Under the pieces are notes generated by a model, which did no database searches, was not told where the DNA came from, and worked only from the letters and a program-made list of their open reading frames with translations. Shown in pieces: positions 25,372 to 35,469 of a DNA stretch of 64,000 bases (positions are counted from its first letter, which is position 1; each line of letters starts with the position of its first letter). This stretch comes from Qipengyuania mesophila (GTDB lineage: Bacteria; Pseudomonadota; Alphaproteobacteria; Sphingomonadales; Sphingomonadaceae). The stretch spans positions 124,001 to 188,000 of the forward strand of contig NZ_JAIGNU010000002.1 in assembly GCF_019711655.1 (NCBI RefSeq), in the 5' to 3' direction. A program made the position numbers and the translations under genes.

Positions 25372-26166
25372 ATGCAGGATACGCTGGCCATCGCGCCCGA
25401 CGTGCGCGCCGATATCGAGGCCCGTCTCGCCAGTGCAGCGAGTGAGGACGGCGTGCGCCTGCTGATGGCAGTGGAATCCGGTTCGCGTGCATGGGGCTTT
25501 CCATCGCCTGACAGCGACTACGACGTGCGCACTCTCTACGTCCGGCCTCGCCGTGACTATCTGGCGCTCAAGCCGGTTCGCGATGTGGTCGAACGGCCGA
25601 TTGTCGATGACATCGATCTCAATGGATGTGATATTCGCAAGGCGCTAGGCCTTATGCTCAAGCACAACGCAGTGCTGTCCGAGTGGCTCGAAAGCCCCAT
25701 CCGCTACATTGTTGACGATCCCGTGGTGGAGCAGTTGGCCGATCTTGCTAGCCGTCACTTTAGCCCTCGTGGCTACGCGTTGCATTACGCGAGCCTTGGT
25801 AGGAGCTCGGTAGATCGCTGGCTCGGCCCAAACGGCGAGATCGCCGTGAAGCGCTATTTCTACGCGCTGCGACCGGCGCTGTCCGTACGTGCGCTGCGCC
25901 TCGATCCGTCGAGGCGCCCGCCGATGAGCATGGTGCCGCTGATGCAGGCGGCTGACTTGGATGGGGTCCTGGTCGATCAGGTCGATGAACTGATCGCTCA
26001 AAAGGCGAAAACCAACGAAGCGGGAAACACCATCAGACTGCCCGATATCGAGCGATTGGTAATAGGTGAGCTCGAACGCGCTGGCGAAGTGCCAGAGCGC
26101 ACCGATAAGGCGAACTTTGCGGACGAGGCCGAAGCGCTTTTCCTTGAATTGGTAGAAAAAGAATGA
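25372..26166 (+). CDS. rlaP: RlaP-type nucleotidyltransferase of RNA-repair operons
   Basis: Polymerase-beta-fold nucleotidyltransferase of the RlaP family (264 aa), repeatedly found beside rtc genes. Catalytic pattern: SGSRAWGF near 37-44 followed by SDYDVR near 47-52 (the two-aspartate DxD motif). It presumably adds or restores nucleotides on damaged RNA ends, but the activity is not proved for the family member here. It sits 43 bp after rtcB and overlaps rtcA (ATGA), so it is co-translated with the repair enzymes. Confidence 0.85.
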   Translation: MQDTLAIAPDVRADIEARLASAASEDGVRLLMAVESGSRAWGFPSPDSDYDVRTLYVRPRRDYLALKPVRDVVERPIVDDIDLNGCDIRKALGLMLKHNAVLSEWLESPIRYIVDDPVVEQLADLASRHFSPRGYALHYASLGRSSVDRWLGPNGEIAVKRYFYALRPALSVRALRLDPSRRPPMSMVPLMQAADLDGVLVDQVDELIAQKAKTNEAGNTIRLPDIERLVIGELERAGEVPERTDKANFADEAEALFLELVEKE

Positions 26167-27179
26167 TCACCATCGACGGCTCAGAAGGTGAAGGCGGCGG
26201 ACAGGTGCTGCGGTATTCTGCGGCCCTGTCGCTCCTGACCGGCGAGCCATTCACCATCCGGAACATTCGCGGTCGCAGGGCCAAGCCCGGCCTGATGCGG
26301 CAACATGTCACCGCGCTGGAAGCGGCCTGCGCCATCGGCGGAGCGGAATGCTCCGGGCTGACGGTTGGTGCGAGCGAACTGACCTTTCGGCCTGGCACTG
26401 TTGCACCCGGCGAATACCATTTCGCCGTCGGCACTGCCGGTTCGACCGGGTTGGTGCTCCAGACCGTGCTGGTGCCGCTGATGCTGGCCGATGCGCCGTC
26501 ACGGCTGGTGATCGAGGGCGGGACACATGCGATGGCGGCGCCGCCTTTCGAATTCCTGCAAAAGACGCTGCTGCCGGTGCTGGAGCGGATGGGACCAAAG
26601 CTTTCTATCACGCTCGAGCGTCACGGCTTCTACCCGCGCGGCGGCGGGCGCATTGTTGTGGAGATCGATCCAGCGCCCTTGCACCCGATCGAATGCGTAA
26701 CGCGCGGCGCGTTCAAGGCGGGCAAGGTAGAGGCCTTGATCGCCGGGATTCTGTTCGACATCGCTGACCGCGAACTGAAGGCGGCGCGAAAAGTGCTCGC
26801 TGAATGGCCGGAAGAAGCCTTCACGCCTGTGCAACTCCCGGCCGAGAATGGCCCGGGAAATGCCCTGCTGATGGAAGCCGAATTCGAACATGTCACCGAA
26901 GTCATGTCTGGCTTCGGCAAACTTGGAGTGCCTGCGGAGCGCCTGGCAAAGACAGCGGCCAAGCGAATGGCGGGCTATCTGGCGTCGCAGGCCTTTGCCG
27001 GACCTTACCTCCAGGACCAGTTGCTGCTGCCGTTCGTAATGGCGGGTCGTGGAGCGTTCACCACAGTCAAGCTCAGCGAGCACACCCGCACCGCTGTGAA
27101 CCTGATCGAACGATTTTCGGGGAGGGGTTTTCGCTTCTCGGAAACCGCTGATGGAGCACATCTTGCAGAGGTTTGCTGA
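26163..27179 (+). CDS. rtcA: RNA 3'-terminal phosphate cyclase
   Basis: ATP-dependent enzyme (338 aa) that turns RNA 3'-phosphates into 2',3'-cyclic phosphates and can adenylate 5'-phosphates. EGEGGGQVLRYSAALSLLTG at the N terminus, RRAKPGLMRQHVTALEAA, GGTHAMAAPPFEFL and the histidine of LSEHTRTAVNLIERF (His307, the AMP-acceptor position) are all present. Last gene of the rsr-rtcB-rlaP-rtcA unit; its start overlaps the rlaP stop. Confidence 0.96.
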   Translation: MITIDGSEGEGGGQVLRYSAALSLLTGEPFTIRNIRGRRAKPGLMRQHVTALEAACAIGGAECSGLTVGASELTFRPGTVAPGEYHFAVGTAGSTGLVLQTVLVPLMLADAPSRLVIEGGTHAMAAPPFEFLQKTLLPVLERMGPKLSITLERHGFYPRGGGRIVVEIDPAPLHPIECVTRGAFKAGKVEALIAGILFDIADRELKAARKVLAEWPEEAFTPVQLPAENGPGNALLMEAEFEHVTEVMSGFGKLGVPAERLAKTAAKRMAGYLASQAFAGPYLQDQLLLPFVMAGRGAFTTVKLSEHTRTAVNLIERFSGRGFRFSETADGAHLAEVC

Positions 27180-27335
27180 CCGGCGCGAATGGGGCCGGAA
27201 ACCGACTGGCAGCTTTCAGTGCGAGAAAATGGGAAAGCAGCCTCTCAAGTGGGCGAAGGTTTCTAGAATTTACTAGTCAGCAGTTCGTTTCCATTAGCAT
27301 GAATACGGGCCTGCAAGCTCAATCACCCGGCTCTG

Positions 27336-27605
27336 CTACTCCCACGAGATCACGCCGTCCGCCGAACGCCAGCTCGCTGGCCGGATCATTTTCTCATGGG
27401 CGATTCGGACTGACCTTATCTCCGCCTCGATCTCGCGCCGCCAATGCGCGAGGAAATCGAACAGCACCGGAAAATCCGGTGCTGCATCGTATTCCTGCCA
27501 GGCATAAATCTGCAGGAGCGAGGGGTAATCCGGCATGAAATAGCAGATTTCTGCCGTGGTCAGCCCGTATCCTTCCAGCTGAACCAGGAAAGCGCGGTCG
27601 GTCAT
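27336..27605 (-). CDS. Usg-family small protein (89 aa)
   Basis: Clear member of the Usg-like family of alphaproteobacteria: LEGYGLTTAEICYFMPDYPS, LLQIYAWQEYD, FLAHWRREIEAEI and RVAH...IRPASWRSADG are the conserved blocks. Function unknown. Its ATG overlaps the stop of the small gene upstream (ATGA), so the pair is one unit, transcribed away from groES and toward rtcA. Confidence 0.88.
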   Translation of the reverse strand: MTDRAFLVQLEGYGLTTAEICYFMPDYPSLLQIYAWQEYDAAPDFPVLFDFLAHWRREIEAEIRSVRIAHEKMIRPASWRSADGVISWE

Positions 27606-27835
27606 TGCAGTGTGGGCTGGCTGTCTGGGCCGTCGAGCGAGCGCAGTGCCGCGAATACATCGTCAACGGAAACCGGAGCTTTGAGTTCGGGAGGCTGGCG
27701 CATTGCAGGATGATTTTCGACGGCATGCCGATCGGACGCCCAGGAAGCCAGGATGGCTCGCTTCACTTCGGGCTCAAGCGAGGGATGATGCGCTACATCG
27801 AACGGATGCAGGTAGCGCGCCAATGGTTGCGACAT
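27602..27835 (-). CDS. small conserved protein paired with usg (77 aa)
   Basis: Short protein beginning MSQPLARYLHPFDVAHHPSL and continuing VKRAILASWASDRHAVENHP, a pattern I associate with small proteins encoded beside usg in alphaproteobacteria. No catalytic motif. The ATG at 27835 has AAGGAGG eight bases upstream, which decides the start; a longer frame to 27874 has none. It overlaps the Usg gene and is divergent from groES, so the heat-shock control region between them may serve both directions. Confidence 0.75.
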   Translation of the reverse strand: MSQPLARYLHPFDVAHHPSLEPEVKRAILASWASDRHAVENHPAMRQPPELKAPVSVDDVFAALRSLDGPDSQPTLQ

Positions 27836-27954
27836 AGGAACATCCTCCTTTCTGCCTTGCCGCTGATCACTCACTGCGGATTGCTCCGCTCACCATATTT
27901 TGTGAGTCCATTTCAGACCGTCAAGTCCCTGATAAGGCGTACGGAAAGTGCCCA

Positions 27955-27981
27955 TTGGCAGTCGCAATCGGCGAGTGCCAA
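27955..27981. promoter_or_regulatory. CIRCE operator (HrcA site) upstream of groES
   Basis: TTGGCAGTC (27955-27963), nine bases, GAGTGCCAA (27973-27981): an inverted repeat with a single mismatch, matching the 9-9-9 CIRCE element bound by the HrcA repressor. It lies about 120 bp upstream of groES, just before a heat-shock-like promoter. Confidence 0.9.
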
Positions 27982-27999
27982 AAAATTTGGTTTGGACCT

Positions 28000-28027
28000 C
28001 TTGAAGCCGTTTTCAGCAAAACTAGAT
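28000..28027 (+). promoter_or_regulatory. candidate sigma-32 promoter for groESL
   Basis: CTTGAA (28000-28005), 16 bases, CTAGAT (28022-28027). The -35 matches the heat-shock consensus; the -10 is approximate. A CTTGAA-N16-CTAATT box with the same spacing precedes the first hsp20 gene. Confidence 0.55.
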
Positions 28028-28098
28028 CGCGCACTGCCTCCTGCCGATCATCCGGGGGAGGCGCTGTAAGTCATTTCGCTTTGTAATGGAGGTTATGC

Positions 28099-30086
<1,988 letters not shown>

Positions 30087-30094
30087 TCGCGAGA

Positions 30095-30123
30095 GGAGAG
30101 CGCGGTATCGTACCGCGCTCTCC
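30095..30123 (+). terminator. groEL terminator-like hairpin
   Basis: A perfect 13-bp stem (30095-30107 with 30111-30123) with a three-base loop, nine bases after the groEL stop. No long T run follows. Confidence 0.65.
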
Positions 30124-30243
30124 AATCCGCGAACACCAGGCAGTTAGCAATGCCAGTTCGGCACCTGCTCACGCGGCCTGACACCGGGCAGGTTCTGAAC
30201 GGGGCTTAACGGATCAATCGGTCGAATGAGAGAGGAGGAGTCT

Positions 30244-30435
30244 ATGGCCGACAGGTATCTGGAGTATCTTTCACGCGAACATGCACGGCTGGAGGATAAA
30301 ATCCGGCAGGAAAGCAAACGACCCCGGCCTGACGAAGTTTTGATTGCCCGCCTTAAGAAGTTGAAACTGGCGCTCAAGGACCAGATGCAATCCTGGGCTG
30401 GTACTCGCCCGAGTCCCGATCAGCTGACCGCGTAA
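30244..30435 (+). CDS. DUF465/YdcH-family small protein (63 aa)
   Basis: Short helical protein of the DUF465 (YdcH) type: RYLEYLSREHARLEDKI, then RPDEVLIARLKKLKLALKD, the hallmark paired helices with a KKxKLxLKD end. Function unknown. Preceded by GAGGAGG at 30233-30239, which supports ATG 30244. It sits between groEL and the first hsp20 gene. Confidence 0.85.
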   Translation: MADRYLEYLSREHARLEDKIRQESKRPRPDEVLIARLKKLKLALKDQMQSWAGTRPSPDQLTA

Positions 30436-30472
30436 AAAGGGGCTGGGCTTACTCATTTTTTCTCCTGGAAGA

Positions 30473-30506
30473 GGACCAGGCGTGCCTGTGTCGGTGCGCC
30501 TGGTCC
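30473..30506 (+). terminator. hairpin after the DUF465 gene
   Basis: A perfect 10-bp stem (30473-30482 with 30497-30506), 14-base loop, then TTGTTTG. Probably terminates the DUF465 transcript. Confidence 0.6.
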
Positions 30507-30555
30507 TTGTTTGCAAGATACTGAAAGAACGATTGAAAAAACTTTTTCGGGAAAT

Positions 30556-30583
30556 CTTGAAACCGATTGAGCGGCTTCTAATT
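30556..30583 (+). promoter_or_regulatory. candidate sigma-32 promoter of the first hsp20 gene
   Basis: CTTGAA (30556-30561), 16 bases, CTAATT (30578-30583): same -35 and spacing as the groESL candidate. It lies about 105 bp upstream of the hsp20 start. Confidence 0.55.
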
Positions 30584-30599
30584 CTATCAGTGCCGGATG

Positions 30600-30687
30600 C
30601 CATAATGGGTCCGGCTGGACAGAGGGCGTCGGCTCTTGGTTCCCGGCGTCTCTCATGCCCAGATTGCTCAACAAGGAGGATTTGGAA
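30600..30687 (+). promoter_or_regulatory. possible ROSE-type RNA thermometer
   Basis: The leader ends with ATTGCTC (30663-30669) facing the Shine-Dalgarno AAGGAGGAT (30673-30681). CTC pairs with GAG and ATT with GAT around a bulged G, the arrangement of the ROSE terminal hairpin with its conserved TTGCT. Further GC hairpins precede it. It would hide the ribosome site at low temperature. Confidence 0.45.
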
Positions 30688-31164
30688 ATGAGAACTGCAT
30701 TTGATTTGACCCCCTATCGCCGCTCGACCGTCGGCTTTGATCGCCTGTTCGATGCGCTCGAAAACAGCTTCCGCGCCGAGTCGCAGGACAGCTATCCGCC
30801 GTTCGACATCGTTCGCACCGGCGAAGACAGCTACCGGATCACCCTTGCGGTGGCCGGATTCCGTCCGGACGAGATCGACATCACCGCACAGCAAAACCAG
30901 CTCGTTATCACTGGTCAGAAGACCGAAAAGGACGAGGAAGGTGTCGAGTTCGTGCATCGCGGTATCGCGGCCCGCGCGTTCGAGCGCCGGTTCCAGCTAG
31001 CCGATTATGTCGAGGTGCGCGAGGCCAGCTATGAACACGGCATGTTGACGATCTCGCTCCAGCGGATCGTCCCGGAATCGCTCAAGCCGCGCAAGATCTC
31101 CATCGGAAGCCGCGAGCATGTCAACGACGACACGCCGCAGCTGACCGAAGACAAGGCGGCCTAA
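30688..31164 (+). CDS. Hsp20/IbpA-type small heat-shock protein (158 aa)
   Basis: Small ATP-independent chaperone. N-terminal DLTPYRRSTVGFDRLFDALE is typical of IbpA-like proteins; the alpha-crystallin domain runs about 35-125 with YRITLAVAGFRPDEIDITAQ, GIAARAFERRFQLADYV and YEHGMLTISLQR, followed by ESLKPRKISI. ATG 30688 has AAGGAGG upstream; the frame is open 11 codons further but without a ribosome site. Confidence 0.94.
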   Translation: MRTAFDLTPYRRSTVGFDRLFDALENSFRAESQDSYPPFDIVRTGEDSYRITLAVAGFRPDEIDITAQQNQLVITGQKTEKDEEGVEFVHRGIAARAFERRFQLADYVEVREASYEHGMLTISLQRIVPESLKPRKISIGSREHVNDDTPQLTEDKAA

Positions 31165-31198
31165 GCCGCAATAATCGGGCAAATGCTCGGCGGGGTGG

Positions 31199-31765
31199 GT
31201 GTGCGCACCTGCCTCGCTTGATGGGCTGTGCCCCAACCAGTCGGATGAAAGGAGGAATGTCGAGACGGCTATTCGCGATCTCATTCCCTGGAAGATCCAG
31301 GGCCAGGACATCGTTCCCCGGCAGGAGGAGCGGGTCGATCATCCGGTGATGTCGCTTCACCGGGATATCAATCGCTTGTTCGACGATATGTTTCGCGGGT
31401 TTTCCATGCCCTCGCTGCCGTCCATCGGACGCAGCATTGGCTGGCCGCGTGTGGAGTTGTCGGAGAACGACAAGGAAATCCGTGTCATGGCCGAACTGCC
31501 GGGCATGGAGGAAAAAGACATCGAAATCAGCCTAGACGATCATCAACTGGTGATCCGGGGTGAGAAGAAGTCCGAGACCAGCGACGAGGAACGCGGCTAT
31601 TCCGAACGCAGCTACGGCCGCTTCGAGCGCCGCATCGGTCTTCCCTCGCAGATTGACGAAGACAAGGTCGAGGCCGCTTTCCGCAACGGTGTTCTGACCG
31701 TTAGAATTCCGCGTACCTCAGAAGCGGCAATAGGCCGCAAGACGATCCCGATCAACGCCAGTTAA
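31199..31765 (+). CDS. second Hsp20-family protein, start uncertain (188 aa as given)
   Basis: Alpha-crystallin small heat-shock protein: a VMSLHRDINRLFDDMFRGF N-terminal element, WPRVELSENDKEIRVMAELP, GMEEKDIEISLDDHQLVIRG and a FRNGVLTVRIPR end. Related proteins begin close to IRDLIPW, which here lies 25 codons after the GTG at 31199. The best ribosome site, AAAGGAGG at 31248-31255, is followed by ATG 31257 in the wrong frame, and the frame in use has GTC at 31259. The 5' end may be frameshifted, or initiation may occur at 31199. Confidence 0.85.
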   Translation: MCAPASLDGLCPNQSDERRNVETAIRDLIPWKIQGQDIVPRQEERVDHPVMSLHRDINRLFDDMFRGFSMPSLPSIGRSIGWPRVELSENDKEIRVMAELPGMEEKDIEISLDDHQLVIRGEKKSETSDEERGYSERSYGRFERRIGLPSQIDEDKVEAAFRNGVLTVRIPRTSEAAIGRKTIPINAS

Positions 31766-31776
31766 TGGCAGCCAAG

Positions 31777-31811
31777 AGGGCCGGTCCTGCCCATGGGACC
31801 GGCCCTTCTTT
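31777..31811. terminator. terminator between hsp20 and the convergent protease gene
   Basis: A perfect 11-bp stem (31777-31787 with 31796-31806), followed by a TTCTTT run, lies between two convergent stops. It can serve the plus-strand gene and possibly both. Confidence 0.85.
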
Positions 31812-31816
31812 GTGCA

Positions 31817-32950
31817 TCAACTTCCCGGTTCGAGTTCGAGCCTGACCGTTCGCACCTCGCCGCCGCGCATCAACGTCAGTTCAACGCTTTGCCCGACCCG
31901 AAAGTCGTCAAGGCGGGCGAGCAGGTCGCCGACCCGCGAAACAGGTTTGCCGTTCATAGCGGTAACGATGTCCCCGGGAGCCACGCCGCGCCTTGTGCGC
32001 TGCGCTGCGACCAGACCGGCGCGCTCGGCTACCGACCCGGGATCGACCCGCAGGACAAAAACACCCTCGATCCCTGAAGCGCGCTTGAGCCGGTCGTTGA
32101 TATCGTCGTCGCTTTCGAGGCCAAGGCTGGGCCGCGTATAGCGCCCCTCGGAAATGAGCTGCGGCACAACGCGCATCACCGTGTCGACCGGCACAGCAAA
32201 GCCGATTCCTGCCGATGCCCCAGAGGGACTGTATATCGCGGTATTGATCCCGATTAGTCGGCCAGCGGAGTCGAGTAGCGGGCCACCCGAATTTCCCGGA
32301 TTGATTGCGGCATCGGTCTGGATCAGGTGCCGAATGTCGGGGCCGTTTTCGTTCGGCAGCGAACGATCCAGTGCCGAGACAATGCCCTTGGTCAAGGTCC
32401 AGTCCAGGCCGAACGGATTTCCGATCGCGAAGACATTCTGTCCGACCTGCAGGTCGCTGCTCGTGCCTATGGGCACCCGGGCAGGCGCAGTGAAGCCTGC
32501 ACCGCCAATTTTTAGGACAGCAAGATCGTGTTGTGGGCTCACACCGACCAGAGTGGCGGAAAACTGGCGACCGTCGGCAAGCTGTATTTGTGCTTCGGAT
32601 GCACCCTCGATGACATGGAAATTGGTCACAATATGGCCGGCTCCATCCCATACGAGACCGGAGCCAGATCCGCGCGGCACGCTGTAGACATTACGTGTCC
32701 AGAAATCGGCAACTCGCTGCCGTGTCGATATGAAGACAACGGACTCTCGGGCATTGCGGAACAGGTCGATAGTGGCGCGTTCATCTGCGCCAAGGTCTCC
32801 GCGCGGAGTGACCATGCGTGGCTCGGCCACCGGACCCAATTGGCTGAAGAGTAACGATGCTGTTGCAGCTAGAAGCAGGGCGTTCATTATGATCAAAACC
32901 ACTATCCACGGACGCGAATTTGACATTGGCTTCGTCAACGTTTGTCTCAT
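31817..32950 (-). CDS. HtrA/DegP-like S1C serine protease with PDZ domain (377 aa)
   Basis: Membrane-anchored periplasmic protease: one hydrophobic segment near residues 13-38, then a trypsin-like domain with the triad His (TNFHVIEG), Asp (QHDLAVLKI) and Ser (INPGNSGGPLL), and one C-terminal PDZ domain (GVAPGDIVTAMNGKPVSRVG). A single PDZ and a signal anchor resemble DegS or plant Deg1 more than DegP. I use the ATG at 32950; ATG 32923 is another option. Placed beside the chaperone genes, it fits envelope protein quality control. Confidence 0.9.
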   Translation of the reverse strand: MRQTLTKPMSNSRPWIVVLIIMNALLLAATASLLFSQLGPVAEPRMVTPRGDLGADERATIDLFRNARESVVFISTRQRVADFWTRNVYSVPRGSGSGLVWDGAGHIVTNFHVIEGASEAQIQLADGRQFSATLVGVSPQHDLAVLKIGGAGFTAPARVPIGTSSDLQVGQNVFAIGNPFGLDWTLTKGIVSALDRSLPNENGPDIRHLIQTDAAINPGNSGGPLLDSAGRLIGINTAIYSPSGASAGIGFAVPVDTVMRVVPQLISEGRYTRPSLGLESDDDINDRLKRASGIEGVFVLRVDPGSVAERAGLVAAQRTRRGVAPGDIVTAMNGKPVSRVGDLLARLDDFRVGQSVELTLMRGGEVRTVRLELEPGS

Positions 32951-33617
32951 CACGGATAAATAGCGCCGGTTGTGCCAGGATCAACGCAATGCCTCGTCAT
33001 TATTCGATCGACAAGAATGTCGGCAAACCAACCATAATCGGACATTGGCGGTGCGCATAACCAGGGCAAAGCTGCCTGTCCGCTTTCAGGCATCGTTTGG
33101 GAGAGCCTGAACGTCCGACATGAGGGCGCATTGCCGACCTGCTGAAATGGGGCCGGTTTCGGACCGTCCGCTTCCGGCAGCTGATTGCCAGCTTCAGACA
33201 TCACCACGATATCTAAGCCGGAAGCCAACCTTAAATCGGCCGAGAACAGCGCAAAATGTTTGGTCACCCCAGCTTCGTCTCCGCCTAGGTGACGAATTGG
33301 TTCGGGGACCCGTCTTCATCTCGAGAGGGTGGCCAAGGATATCGTGTCGAGCCGGATGTCAGGCAATCGAGGCGCTGGTTCCTGGCCAATGCGCTGCTCC
33401 CTGATTGGAGAAAGTGCAGGCTCGTCAACGAAAATGATACCGGACCGAAGAGGTCAGTAGAGAATCTCCTCGTAATGACACTTTACGAATCACCCCTATG
33501 CATGCAGATTTACTTAGTCCAACCGAACGACAAGCAAAGGAAGTTTCGATTCGATAGCGATGCGAATGGTGGTTCTGCCAGGCCACCGACCATCTTCATT
33601 ACGTGATAACCTAAAAG
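32951..33617. other. 667-bp gap without a supported gene
   Basis: It separates the divergent protease and LuxR-type regulator genes and should hold both promoters. Frames of 94-105 codons occur on both strands (for example minus 32950-33267 and plus 33289-33606) but have no credible ribosome site or recognisable product. Confidence 0.45.
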
Positions 33618-34733
33618 ATGACCTCCGACACACAAAACAAGCTGCGCTCGGCTCTGGAGCGGGCTGCCTGGCAGCCGAAGGAGTGGATTCCTGCGCTTCG
33701 TCTACTCGCGGATGAATGCGGAGCGAGCCATGCTCAGTTGATCGGCATCGGTGGGCCCGCGATGGTCATGTTCAATTGGATTTCCGACTTCAGTGAGGGA
33801 TTGGCGAGCGTGCTTCACGACGCCGCACTCCACGACCCTGAAAACAACTATCGAGTGCTTGCAGGGATGTCCGCCGCCGAATGTGCGGTAGTCGATGAGG
33901 AGGACTATGCCCGAGCCACGAAAAAGCTTTCAGGGAGCGAGTATCTGAAACTCGTTCGGCGGCACTCAATTCAAAATGGGCTGCAAACGAACCTCAGGAA
34001 GACACAGGACGGACTCATCGGCCTGGCGACACTGCGGCGAGAGCGAACCTCGCCCGAAGAGAGGGAGCGGTTCGAGAATATCATTCCCCTTGCACACACT
34101 GCGGTCAAACTTCAGGCCGCATTGGGCCATCAGGGCGCCCAGATCCTGGCAGGCAATTACGAAACGATGAGCCAAGCGGCGTTTGTGATCGATGGGAACG
34201 GGATGGTTCAGGCGCTTACTCCCGCCGCCGAGACCGCCCTTACGGCCCCCGGGTCGTTTCGGCTCGACAGGCAGAAGTTGTATCTGAGCGATCCGGAGGA
34301 CGACCGAGCTCTCCAGAAGGCTCTCGCTAGCGCCCTTCTTTCAGGCGACAGGACTCTTTCAGCGCACTCGTCACTGGTCATCGGCAGCGCCACTCCGAGC
34401 CCCTCAATAGTGGACGTTATTGCCATGCCCAAAGAGGATTGGGCAATGCCATTCGGTCCTCGCGCGGTCGTGACGCTGGGTCGACAGCATTTTCGTAGTG
34501 ACCGGATTGCGCTCTTGTGCGCCGCGTTCGGCTTTACCGAGGTGGAAGCCAAGGTGGCGGACTTTCTATCACGCGGAAAATCGCGCAGCGAGATCGCGGA
34601 CCTGCGCGCTACCAGCGATGAAACCATCAAGAGCCACATCAAGAGCATTTACGCGAAGGCAGAGGTCTCACGTGAAAATCAGCTCGCTGCGAAAGTTCGC
34701 GACTTGCTCGACGGAAGTCCACAAGACCGCTGA
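33618..34733 (+). CDS. LuxR-type transcriptional regulator (371 aa)
   Basis: The C-terminal LuxR helix-turn-helix (about 300-365) is clear: FGFTEVEAKVADFLSRGKSR and SDETIKSHIKSIYAKAEVSR. The first 290 residues contain a PAS-like stretch (YETMSQAAFVIDGNGMVQAL) but no receiver domain. Genes of this layout are common in sphingomonads; the signal is unknown. It sits immediately upstream of the curli genes, so a CsgD-like role is a reasonable guess but not shown. Confidence 0.85.
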   Translation: MTSDTQNKLRSALERAAWQPKEWIPALRLLADECGASHAQLIGIGGPAMVMFNWISDFSEGLASVLHDAALHDPENNYRVLAGMSAAECAVVDEEDYARATKKLSGSEYLKLVRRHSIQNGLQTNLRKTQDGLIGLATLRRERTSPEERERFENIIPLAHTAVKLQAALGHQGAQILAGNYETMSQAAFVIDGNGMVQALTPAAETALTAPGSFRLDRQKLYLSDPEDDRALQKALASALLSGDRTLSAHSSLVIGSATPSPSIVDVIAMPKEDWAMPFGPRAVVTLGRQHFRSDRIALLCAAFGFTEVEAKVADFLSRGKSRSEIADLRATSDETIKSHIKSIYAKAEVSRENQLAAKVRDLLDGSPQDR

Positions 34734-35469
34734 ATTCACAAGTCGCAGCTGCAATCGCCTATCTTTCACCGCGCACCTGGCCCGAACCCTTTGGAACTCC
34801 ATGCCAAGGTGCCAAAAATGAGGGGGCAGCAACGCCACCCCCTCAGGTCAGAGACTCCTGACGAGCCCTCGGGTCGCAGAAGAAAGTTAGGCAAATGTTT
34901 TTCTTTTTAATCCCCTGATTGGGGGAGGCGCCGGGCCAATCCTTGCGTTACCTCCGAATCGAGGGAACCGGACGACCTTTGGACGCGCCACTCGGTTCAA
35001 ATCCCCGGGGCAGACCCGAAGGTCAGGGGCGAGTCTCTCCCAATGAGAGCCCTCTAAACATAGAGTGACCTTGCGACAGTCATAGTCGTGAGAAAATCAC
35101 ATGCTGCGCGCGGAATGTAAGATTCCGATTCGCGTGTATATTTATATATCATACCAAAGACATCCCGATTCAATAATTGACGCCCCAGAGATTCACCATG
35201 TGAATGGTGATTTGTGGCCAGTGCAGCGCTGAATCCGCAGAATACTGCCGATAAATCACCCTCATCATGGCGAAAATGCTAACTGTCCCGATTTGGTGCG
35301 GATTTCAATTTGCGATTTACTGGGGTTCAAAGCAAACGGTTAATCAGCTAGCAACCATGGATATCGAGTCGCGTACCAAGAAAAAGAACAAACAGAATAC
35401 TCTCGCTGACAGCGTCGAATGATGCGGAGCAGAGAAGAAAACGATGCAGACGCGACACGAGGAGGGGGC
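34734..35469. other. 736-bp intergenic region upstream of csgF, with many hairpins
   Basis: No protein gene is evident. Part 34830-35060 is rich in potential hairpins: CCCC-TGAT-TGGGG near 34914, CCTC/GAGG near 34951, GACCTT/AAGGTC (34974-34979 with 35019-35024), CTCTC/GAGAG near 35034 and CTCTA/TAGAG near 35051. The rest is AT-rich, with CACCAT/ATGGTG near 35197, and should hold the curli promoter. A structured non-coding RNA or a long regulated leader is possible. Confidence 0.4.

Noticed and set aside
27173..27538. A plus-strand gene of 121 codons after rtcA
   Set aside because: It lies opposite the recognisable Usg gene on the minus strand and encodes no family I know.
32950..33606. Three small frames in the gap after the HtrA-like protease
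   Set aside because: No ribosome sites, no recognisable products, composition like random high-GC sequence.
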